Made by a program: the position numbers and the translations under genes. Positions 49,500-61,400 of a stretch of DNA of 64,000 nt are shown in pieces. The stretch is from Phalacrocorax aristotelis. Its lineage: Eukaryota > Chordata > Aves > Suliformes > Phalacrocoracidae. The notes under the pieces were generated by a model. It ran no database searches. It was not told the DNA's origin and was given only the letters and a program-made list of their open reading frames with translations. The DNA lies in contig NC_134284.1 in assembly GCF_949628215.1 (NCBI RefSeq), positions 5,152,850 to 5,216,849 of the forward strand. The letters run 5' to 3'. The first letter of the stretch is position 1. Every line of letters begins with the position of its first letter.

Positions 49500-52400
49500 T
49501 TTTCTTCTTTGTTTTTGGTTGACTTGCTGCTTATTACCTACTTGAAAAAACAAGCCAATTCCATAAGCAGCCTGAGAAAGGTTAACTAGTTTCCTGTGGT
49601 AAAATCTGATATAGTTAGATTAATTAAATATATTTAGTACATTTCGGTGTTAAGAATAATATAGTTTATACTCAAAAACTGTTAGAAATGGGATGAAAAC
49701 ATGAAATAAGAATGTTTGTAATGCCATGCAGAAATTAGTTCCATCATATGAAGTTGTCTAAATTTCATTTCAGGAATGATTATGGATTGCTTATTTGAAT
49801 GATAATCTGCTCTTAGCACTAATTCAAATTCTAATCTTACTATTTCATTACGGGCAGGACCTGAACCCAAACCAAGACTTAAAGGGGATTGCAGAACATA
49901 CAGAGTATTTCTGGACCCAAACCAGTATCAACAAGACATGACTAATACAATCCAAAATGGAGCAGAAGATGTTTATGAAACATTTAATATAATAATGAGA
50001 CGAAAACCAAAAGAAAACAATTTCAAGGTAAGGTACTGCTCGTTGATTCTTAGAGTAAGAGTTTGAATATGTCAGCAGTACTGAGACATGTTCATTTTAG
50101 ATGCATATAGTTAGGCTTCCTAGGTGGCATTGGATCACTTCAGGAAGTTTGAGCATGTCAGCTGGTGATAACTTCCCCCTGCAGCTAAGTGTTGAAAGTA
50201 ATTGAGAATCAGGACACTCCTGCTTCACTTGAGTATCTCATAAAACATTGGTTTATGATTTCAGTCTTTTAACAGGTAGCCTGCAGGTTACTTGTATTTG
50301 GCCTTTTGGGTCACGGCTGTATGTGGCATGTTTTTATTACCTGAAGTAATAGTGGACTGTAGGAAGAGGAGGAGTAACTAGTCAAAAGGTGAAAATCAGA
50401 GAAACTTGTTAGCTTTTGGGAGCATCACTGGATCAGTTTCTTACTGGGCTTTTGACAGAGCCAGATGAGATTTTTAGCACTCATATATTTGATAGTCATT
50501 ATAGAGACTGTATGCAAAGTGGAGCTTTGTAGATTGAATGGTGCTTTTTTTCCCCCTGCCCTAACAGTTTTCACACAGTTGTAGTGCATGATTCTTCAGC
50601 GTTTTACTTCCTTGGGTATTCATTGTCAAGGGAGCCTTCAAAGAATTTGGTCAGAGTTCAAAATAAACCTGTTACTAATGCATTATGATACTGTATGTTG
50701 CCTATAAGTAAGATGAAAATTATGCATACAACTTTAATTCAGTTTTGCACATAAATTCAGCAAATGTTGTTTTTCAGGAAGCTTATCGATAGCTTAGCTT
50801 TCCTTACCCCTATTAAAGCAAGAGGAAAATTTGCCAGCGAAGTTGAAAGGTATATTTGAATTTCTAGAATTGTGAATTGACACAAATCTAACTTTGACCA
50901 AGTGGTCTGTGTTGCCCATAGTAAACTTTTTTTGAGTAGGTGGCATAATTACAGAATCATAGAATCATTTAGGCTGCAAGGCAGCTCTGGAGATTATCTA
51001 GTCCACGGCCCCTGCTCAAGCGGGATTGCTTGCAGCAGGCTGTTCAGGACCATGTCTAGTTGGGTTTTGAATATTTCCAAGAATTAAGAATCTAAAATTT
51101 CTCTGGGCAAACTCTTCTAGCGCTGAATTGTCCTCACAGTAAAAAAAGTGTTTTATTTTGTTCAGATGAAATTTAATGTGTTTTAAGTTGTGCCCACTGT
51201 CTCCTGTCCTGTCACTGGACACCACTGAGAAGAGTCTGGCTCCCTCATCTTCATTTCCTCCTAGCGGGCATTTATCATATTGATGTGATAGCCCCTGAGC
51301 CGTCTGTCTTCCAGGCTGAATGGTCCCAGCTCTCTTGGCCTCTCCTCATGTGAAAGATGCTCCAGTCCCTTAATCGTCTTGGTGGCCCTGTACTGGACTC
51401 ACTCCAACAACTCCATGTCTCTCTTTTACTGAGGAGGCCAGAACTGAAGACAGTGCTCCAGATTCAGGGATAGTACGCCATTCGGAGGGACCTGGACAAG
51501 CTTGAGAAATGGGTACATGTGAACCGTATGAGGTTCAACAAGGCCAAGTACAAGGTCCTGCACCTGGGTCAGGACAACCCCTGGTATCAATACAGGCTGG
51601 GGGATGAAGGGAATGAGAAGGTGAAGGACTTGGGGGTACTGGTGGATGAAAAGCTGTATATGAGCTGGCAATGTGCACTCACAGCCCAGAAGGCCAACTA
51701 TATCCTGGGCCACATCAAAAGCAGCGTGGCCCAGCAGGTCGAGGGAAGGGATTCTGCCCCTCTGTTCTGCTCTGGTGAGACCCCACCTGGAGTCCTGTGT
51801 CCAGCTCTGGAGCTCTCAGCACAGGAAAGACATGGACCAGTTGGAGCGGGTCCGGAGGAGGGCCACAAAAATGATCCGAGGGCTGGAGCACCTCTCCTAT
51901 AAGAAAAGGCTCAGAGAGTTGGGGTTGTTCAGCCTGGAGAAGGGAAGGCTCTGGAGAAGGGAAGGCTGTGGAGAGACCTTACTGCAGCCTTTCAATACTT
52001 AAAGGGGGCTTATAAGAAAGATGGGGACAGACTTTTTAATAGGGCCTGTTGCGATAGGACGAGAGGTAATGGACTTAAACTGAAAGCATTTTGAAGGTCT
52101 GTATTATATCCTGGAGGATATAGAAACCGAATGTGTGGCCAGGACTATAACCATGCAGAAGTTTTAATGCATTTTTGGTATAAACAGCATCACCTTATGA
52201 AAGTCCTGGAGAAGAACCTCAAGCAGAAATATGTGTAGCTATTGATGAAATGTGAAGTGTTCCCTCATTGTAAAACCAGGACAAGAAGCTAGGGCCATAG
52301 CAGACACTCTGTTTTGTTTATTAGGTTATTTTGTAAAATGCCTATTTTTTTTTTTTTTTACCTCTGAATGTTCTGGAATGAAAATTTATTAAGGATTATG

Positions 52401-55400
52401 GTCCTCTTTACTAACAGGATAATTGAAGAATTATATGGTTTGACACTGGTGTTTGTTGCATATATATACACTACATGTATATTGAGTTAATCTAACCAAA
52501 CGTGTCAATTAAAGACTTTTATGCTAGCATTTTAGAATAAGCTTGATTAGTCTTCAGTATGTCATGTTTTCTCAGTAAAAAGTCACACTCTCCAATTATA
52601 TTTTTTCTGTTTTTCTAATTGACAGGCTGTTCTGGAGACTATTAGGAATTTGATGAACACAGATTGTGTGGTTCCTGACTGGCTGCATGACATAATTCTC
52701 GGATATGGAGACCCAAGTAGTGCACACTATTCGAAAATGCCAAATCAGATTGCAACTCTGGATTTTAATGACACTTTCCTGTCCATTGATCACTTAAAAG
52801 CTAGCTTTCCTGGATACAATATTAAAGTGACCATTGGCAATCCAGCTCTGCAAATACCCCCCTTCAGGTGATCTCAAAATTTCAAGTACTCCTGGTCTGG
52901 TATTCTTGCTGAAGAGTGTTGTCAGGTGGGGTTGAGTTCAGGTTGAAGAGATGTCGTCTTTCTTTTAAGAAAAGGATGTTAATATGTTAATATTAAGATA
53001 GTTGTATAACAGAGTTAGCTATACTACAGTTAGCAGAAGCTGGTCCTGAGCCTCTGTTCTGTAGAAAAAATGCATCAGAGCATTGTTTGTAGATCAGCCT
53101 GTTGAATATATGGGAAAAGTAACAGTATGAGATAGAATCAAGACACGTAGTATTCACTTCTGTGTTATGGTGTCTAGCCTGTTCAGTTCAGCCTAAAGAT
53201 TTTTAATTACATAGTTTCCTTACATGTCCCATTAAAGCAAGCTAAGAACAGCAGTTTCAACATCAGTTAAAATTTGAGCTTTTGGAAACACTATTCAATC
53301 AAAATAAAGAATTAAGTCTGAAATCCCATACTGCTAATTCTATTCTAGAAATGGTTTCTGAAATAGGATGCCTACCTTTGTGACTGCTAAATGAGATTTA
53401 CATGTTTTGTTTCAGCAGTGCTGTTGTACAGCATTTTTTAGACTTGACAGTTCTGTCCCTCCTGGTGGACATTCTTGGACTTTGGCAACAGAGTTTCACA
53501 GTTCATAGTGCTGGAGAATCTTTTCTTCAGCTGGACTGAAGAAGCTATTACTTTTTTCCCTTGTAAGTTAATGAGGTTAGAAATACGTTTCCTTTTGAAG
53601 GAATAGATTTGACTGAAAAGGGAGAAGATGGCTTTGCCCCCACAGCAGTCCGCTCTTATCATGGCTAAATTGAATCTTGAAAAGCAGGGAGGTAATCTTC
53701 CATGCTTTTTTTTTTTTTTTTTGAAAAACTGCATGTAGAATATTTGTGGAGAAGGCACTAACACTATATAATGATATAAAAATAGCCCAAAGGTATCAAG
53801 ACAAGATACCATGCATAATTTCCCTTAGTGAACTAGTGCTTGTTTTCAGTTCACAGATTAAAATACAGATATTCCTCTTTATGAAGAGCTATTACTCTTC
53901 CTACTGCTGCATTTGTCCTGTAAAGAGACTAAGCAATAATTGCTGTTAAAGGTGTTTCCGTTGTTGTCTTAAGATAACTGGATAGCCATTGGAATTCCTT
54001 CACCATGATTTATTTCTGAATTAGAGGTGCTTGCGAACATATGGTACAGAGGGCTATGAAGAAATTGAAATGGGAGTATAAAAGGCATCATGTGTGTCAT
54101 CGGTTCTAGAACAAAATCAAGTAATTACTGCTGAAAAGACAGTGCTGGTGGCTTTCCGTTAAAACTTTACGCCTGTCCCTTCCATTTTATTTATCAATTC
54201 TTTACCTTCAGTGTTTTTCTGGCTGGCTCTCAGTACTGCTCCTGGCTTTCCAAGCTATGTAAAGAGCACTTTCGACATACTTTTTGTCAAATATGCTTTC
54301 TTAAAATCGGCTTCATCAATTTATTTGTCATGCTGTTTCCTTATTCTCATTAATACTTTGTCATCTGCAAATCTTATTCCCCTATTGTGTTGAAGTTTGA
54401 CTTAATGGTGACAAAAAAAAGGTATTTCTGTATAAACATCTAAGACAGTCTGGTATCATAGTGAACATGTTGAACTGTAGTCTTAAATTATGTGTTACAG
54501 GATAACTTTCCCAATAAAGGGAGGTAAAGGAAAGAAAAGAAAAGATGAGGATGGGAATGAAGAAAAACCTGAAGAAGCTAAAACACTGATTGTAGAGCCT
54601 CATGTCATTCCAAACAGGGGACCATATCCGTATAACCAACCAAAACGGTAATAAGTGCATTGAGAACTTACTTACAAATGGTAACACATGCACAGCAGTT
54701 CATTTTCAGAAATACTTGAAAATAGTATCATTGATTATAAACAAAATGTCATTTTGATTTCGTTACCAAAAGATTTGAATATGAGACTGTTTTGTTTTAT
54801 ATTTAAATCAAACTATATCCCCTCTCTGTTAAAAAATTCCCTGTTTCAGATAGGTAGATATATATACACACACACAGAGTCTTTTAGTGTTGCGTTAGGA
54901 CTTTGAATATTAGGAGAATCATACCTAAATAATTTTACAGTATTCTCAGCAACTAATAACTAAAGACAAAGTCTTTTAAATTAGATTATTTAATTGTTAC
55001 GCCAACAATGTGATTTACTGTGGTGCTTAGAAATGGCAAGATTGTCATGCCTATAAAGACAATAGTTGTAATGATGGTTTAATTTATATAAAAGGTTGCA
55101 AGCATGTAGTTCTGGAGAAATATGTAGCCAGTTAATCTAGATCAAACTTGTTAAAACAATTGCATTTATCAAAACTGTTGACAAAATCTGCTAAACCTCT
55201 GATCGTGTTTTGCTTTGTTACAGCAATACTATTCAGTTCACCCATACTCAGATTGAAGCTATACGTGCGGGAATGCAACCTGGGCTAACTATGGTAAGAA
55301 TATTTTTAAGAATTTTATGCACTTTATTTGATTCTGGCTTTGGGTACATCCAGTGAAATATCAGTACTGCCCATTTCTGTAGCCTTGCTGAGATCACTTC

Positions 55401-58400
55401 TATTACTAGTTTAAAAATATGAAAGATTAACATACAAAGGTTCAACATCCTCCCATCTTCACAAAAACATACAGAATCACATTTGATCTCTGTATAATTG
55501 TATCATGTGTTTCAGTGGCTGAAGGCTTTCCACAGCAACTGAATTTACTTGTTTAGTGGTTGGATTGCTAGTTTTAGACTGTAAAGTTTTTGCCTTGTCT
55601 GTTGTTTTTGGCTGTTTTAAATTACTTGCATAATTTCTAGTTTGACCTAACTCCATTAAAGGAAATGAAAGTCATTGAATTGTCTTCAGGGAACTTTTTT
55701 TTTTGCTGTTTTGTGTAATTTAATGTGCAATCCTTTATATCCTGCTGAATTCCAGAACTAAGTTACAAGCCAAACCAAAGCTGTAGATTTGTTATGAAAA
55801 TAAATTTCGAGCAGTGAATTTCTGCAAAGGTCTTTAAGGTTTACCACTCTCAGGTAGCCTTTGACTACAAGTACCTGTTTTCCAATGAAGTATGGTCTCT
55901 CCTAGTAGTGACTCAGTGGAATATTTGAATGACTTTTCTGCGATACACTTAATTTCTTCTTGGACTGCATAGGCAATAATGCTCATTTTTAGGTTTTTGC
56001 ATTGGTATTCATTAGTATCATAGTATTCTTCCTTTCCCCCCTTCCTCCTTATGTTTTACCGCTCCACAGGCATTCTGTAACTAGGACACAAAAGATGCAT
56101 AACTTCAGAGGAATTGTATGCATTTTGTCCCTGTTTGTCTAGGAGTGCTGAAATTAGTAGTGTCGTAAATATGTATAAAAGTTAACTAAGCTCTTGGCAG
56201 TGTTTTTGACTATGGTATGTTTTCTAGTAGAACACAGCAGAACTTCCGGGTTGTTGATAGAATATCAACTTTAAGAGCTGTTTAGAAATCAAAGCTCTTT
56301 TTTGAATGCTGTGAAAATGCGACAGTGATAGATGCTTTAAATTTAGTTATTAAATAATGTTGGAACAGGTTTTTTGAATTATTTGAACTGCTGGGTTTTT
56401 ACATGATCTGAATGTTTGTCTAAGAACACCCACGCCGTTGTGAGTAGTATTGTTTTCTATCAGTAGTATTGTCAATAGGAAAGAAGATTGGGAAATTAAA
56501 ATCTTTGTTACCATTTTGTAGTATATAATTAATACACAAAATACACGAGAGAGGGTCTCTTACCTAGCTTTGGGTTTTGTCTTATTTTTTTTAAATAGCA
56601 TAGCATGCTGTTTGTTAGTGTCAGTTAATGTTTGTTGAACTATTAATGACCTTCAATTGCAAGTGGTATAATGCAGTATGAACTACTGTCTGCCTCACTT
56701 ATGGAGGGCTTTAAAGAAGAAAAGTAACTTCCTGTGCCTGGTGCTCAATCAACTTTCATAAATATTTGAAGATGGTTGTTATATAATTTGAACTTTTCTC
56801 CTAAAACTGCATTTGTTGATTTATTTATTGTTTTTTTTTTTTTATTAAGAGGTGTTAGAGAATGAGAGTCTGTTAGGTCAAAAGGGAAAAACAATGACAA
56901 AGTCAGCTTTTTGTTTTTGATGGTGTATTTCTGGTTTTGGGGGTTTTTGTTGTTGTTTTGTTGGTTTGATTTTTTTTTTAAACTACATCACCCACTTTTT
57001 TCCAGGGAGAGAAGGCAGACTGAGAAAACAGTTTCGTAATATAGGCCTGTTCATTTTTCTGTCGTTATTTCATGTATTTCTGTCAGATATTTTTGAGAAG
57101 TACAATCCTACTTGCTTTTGAGATTTTTTTAAATAAAGCAAGCGTGATTTCATAGCAATTTGTAATTTCATGTGCAGATACATACAAAACCTGAACAAAT
57201 TACTTTGAGATACTTTATAATACTTGGATACCTTTAAAATGTCTCAGGTGTCAATCTTTGAATGCTGTTGGTATAAACCAGCCTATAAAAACATTTAACT
57301 GTCAGTATTACTTTTGCATCATCAGTTTTAGATTTTTGAGTAAATAAAAACAATGGACTTTCCCCCCCCCCCCCCTTTATATCTGCCTCACCTTATTCTT
57401 TTTTAATTACGTGTTTTGATGCTTTTTTTACTGTTTCCCCTATGCTTAGCCTGTCCTGAGGCTAAACAGCTTTTTTGCTCCAAGGGGGTCTGTGTTCATG
57501 GGTTGCAAAACAATAGTATTTCATATGCTGGATTACCATATTCCTCTTAGGCAGGAATCTGCCTAACTAATCTGAATTAGCCTTTCATGATACATTGTAT
57601 TTGTTCTTGAAGTTCAGAAAAGCCAGCAAGTAATTGCTGAATTACCATATTCCTCTTAGGCAGGAATAGGTCTTAGCATTGGGCTAAGTCTTTCACGGTG
57701 TATGTATGTGTTCTTGAAGTTCACAGAAGCCAGCAAGCAATTGTACAGGAAACAGAAGATTCTCTTGTTGTTAATGTATTACATCAGTGTCAAGTGAGAT
57801 CGTTCTGTTTTTTTCCCAGCTGGCTATATTTCTGTGTTGTACAGTATTCTGATAAATTGTGTGTTCATTTTTGGTTTTAATGTTTTGTTTTGGTTTTAGG
57901 TAGTGGGTCCACCTGGTACTGGAAAAACTGATGTAGCAGTCCAAATAATATCCAATCTTTATCACAATTTCCCAGAACAACGAACTCTTATAGTTACTCA
58001 CTCTAATCAGGTAAAGTGTCAGTCATGTATGAAACTTTCCTGTATCTAAAATCAAGAACAGCAGGTACTGAGATCAGTAGGTTTGGGATTAAAGTTGTCT
58101 TTTAACAATGAAAACTTGAGTTGGCTTGTATGCAGTTTTGCCAGTTTCAAAATGTGAAAATAAATTTTTGAATTTCAGGTTTGTAGTTCTGAGTTCAGAA
58201 GTTTTCAATATATTTAACTGGTTGGGGGTGGAAATTAGAAAGTACTTTGAAAAAGTGTCTGCGCAGTTCTTGTAGTTGCACATTCTCTGCATGCATGTCA
58301 GATTTTTGCTAACTACCTTTCTTGAATGCTGGTTGCTCTGTGCTTTGTGCTTCTAAGGGAAGGCATGAAAGGTATCGTGGCCTCTTCAGCTGAATGCTTA

Positions 58401-61400
58401 CTTCCCATTCATAAGAGATGGAGTCGAGCTGCTAATTCTCAAATACATATAATAAGAAGAATAATGATAGAAGTCTTAAAGATTCTTACTGTAAATTTGT
58501 GTCTGGTTTGGAAGAATTTCTCTGGAAACCAGGATTGTCTATTTTCTGGTCTCCCTAATGAGCCTACCCTGTTTCAGTTATGGGCTATTGTAACTGAACA
58601 TACTACTTTGAAAACATTTCATCTTTGTCCATCAAAGCAAGATCAGGCACTTTACACTCTTGAAGAATGGCGAATGGGGCTTCATTTTGGTGAGGAGTTA
58701 CAATCTGGAATAATATAGGCCAGTCTACAGTGGGTTGTGGGGGGGTTAACAGGTAGTGAAGATGAGAGAAAGTGTTGAGAGCATGTCAGCTGGGGAGAAA
58801 AGGAAGGAAATAATTTGGGGCAGGTAGACTTCTTACCAGACAAGATTTATTTGAGAACATGAACTTGAAATTGTACTTGCAGAAAATAAATCCAGCAGGG
58901 TTCATTCCCTATACCTTGATGCTCTACTTCAACATGTTTGCATGACTTCCAGCTGACTTGAAGTACCAGTGGAGCTTGCTCATGTTTATAATTAGTTTCA
59001 TAACTTGGTGATCCAGTGCTTACAAACTTACTCCTTTGAAATACACTGCATTGGACGGTTGATATTAAGCTGTTAGAGAATTGAAGAGTTTACGTTAGGA
59101 GACGTGGCACACCTGGAAGTTTAGTTCAGCAAAATTTATTTACCCGTATGGAGTGGATTCACAGCACCTGCCAGTCAATACCAGATCACGCTCTTTTAAT
59201 GTACAGCAAAAGTTAAATGGTCTAAAGTCATCTAACAAAATCAATGTTTGCAAAGCGTGCTTCTCAAGACAGTTTTATAAACTGTTAGCTTTATCAGCGA
59301 AATGAAGTAGGTGGTTGAATCAACTTTTAAAATTGTTTTAAAATTGTAAAATAAAATTCAATTGTTGTATAAAGTACGCAAATACAAGAGTTTTAGTAGG
59401 CTAATTTTCCCATTGTCAAGATTAAGAGCTCTAGTTTCAGTATTAACTTCATGTTTGCTTTGGCTTCCATTTACACCAAAATAGGCGTAATTTCCTAGCT
59501 GGCTTACCAGTAATTCTTCAGTTTTCCTCTACAAGATCCTCTGGACTTCTAAAACCTACCTTTTCTCCTGTTCTTGTCAATCTTTAGGCCTTGAACCAGC
59601 TGTTTGAAAAAATCATGGCTCTAGACATTGATGAGCGCCACCTCCTGCGTCTGGGTCATGGAGAAGAGGAATTAGAGACAGAGAAAGATTTCAGCAGGTG
59701 AGAAATTATAAACTTGCTTGCATAGACGTTGTAGCAAGTTGTATGTGTTGAATCCATTCTACCTCCCTTGTATATGAGGAAGGAGCTGTGCTTGACAAGT
59801 TTTACCTTTGTAATATTATTGAATCCTAGTAATGCAGAGTGCACTTGTTTTCAGTATAGGGCTGAGTAATTTTGGTTCTTATTCAGTAGAGAAACTGTTC
59901 TCTTGAGAATCCAAAGTCAGAATCAGGCAGTTGCTTGTTCACAAGCTCAACTGCTTGAATAAAAATAGCTTGTTATATTCTAGACCCATGTGCATTTTAG
60001 AGAATTGATCTGCTTTGTGAGAGAAAGTTGAATAATAAAGGTAGGTTTTTGCAGTTAGTAATTTTTTGGGCAAATCTGGTAGCACTTCTACTGGCATGGT
60101 GAGTATTGCATACATAAATATAAACATGAAACTAGACTTTGTTTTTAATTCTTCAGAATATTGCTTGATTACAAAGTTGCTTATTTCATTGGTAAATAAT
60201 ACATTTTGAATAATACATACATAAGGACAGCTAAGGAGTCTATATCACTACAAAGACTTAAGAACCTGTTCTTGTAAATATTTGTACGTTTGTTACATGT
60301 TAGTCCAACTGACATCAGTAGGATTGCACGCATTCATAAATGTAAGCAGGGTTACAAGGGTCATGCACTGGAATTAACTGAACTGTCCAGTACAGGATTA
60401 TTACAACAATACTTTGACTTCAAAAGCTGTAGTAAAAATTATATATAGTAACTAGAAGTTACCCACATATATATAGTTGAGTTTCATTTAGCAAAATAAA
60501 TACCTAGTGATTCTTTTTTTAAATTTGAATGCTTTGACGTAGTCAAATTATTCCAGAAATATGATAGTCAAAATCTTAGTGAAGCAATGCCATGGCAGAT
60601 ACTTATTTAGTAATGTCCATGGTTTAGTATATTCCTTGAACAGTAGTGCTCGTAATTAAGTTTTCTCTACACTGTCTATTTTAATTCTTTTTCAGGGTAG
60701 CTCCAGACCTACAGGACATTAATGCAAAGTCCTATGGGTTCTGGCAGTTTGCGGGGGAGGGATAAGGGTTGAGGAATATATTTGAAAGTGGGCTGCGCTA
60801 CTGTGAATAGAGAAGTTTATTTCCCATACGTCTTTGTGTTTTGGTTGCTTCTGAGTTCGTGGTTTTTCGGTGTCAGGCTGTTTTAGAGGGCACAGTACTG
60901 CTTGAGGAATTTCTGCTGCTTGCAGGCTTGGTGTTCCGTTTTTGCTCCCTCTGCAGGCACAGCAAAGCAAGGCAGGGGGTGTAAGAATGTAAGGTGGAGA
61001 GGAGCTGATTAAACTGGTACTGTCACTTAAACACAAAGGGAATCACAGCTGAAGAAGATTTTTGTAGCAATGAGCAAATACGTACAGGAGGACATGTTAC
61101 CTGAATTGTGAGAAATAAGAGGACATCTGAATTGTGATGAAGACAAAAACCAAACAACTGCTTTCAGCTGCTTGTAATTACAATGGATTCGTTTTGTTGA
61201 AGAAAATACGATTTCATATTACAGGGATCTTAACTGTCATAGTTCCTGAGGAACTTGTTTTTTCCAGTTGTGAACAATATCATATTCGGCTGTGTCTTAG
61301 TAAATTCAAATCTCCAGCTTTAACTACTCTCATCCTTCTAAATAAGACAAGAGAACCCATCGTGATTACCAGAGATTGTATCTTTTTTTTTTCTGTGCAG

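Noticed and set aside
51426-52002. Open frames of 95-127 codons
   Set aside because: They are translations of the CR1 pair in AQR intron 19.
53438-53812. 124-codon - strand open frame in AQR intron 20
   Set aside because: No recognised domain; contains a poly-Lys run from a T homopolymer on the + strand.
58326-58718. 130-codon + strand open frame in AQR intron 23
   Set aside because: No conserved motif or splice support; intron sequence between two well supported exons.
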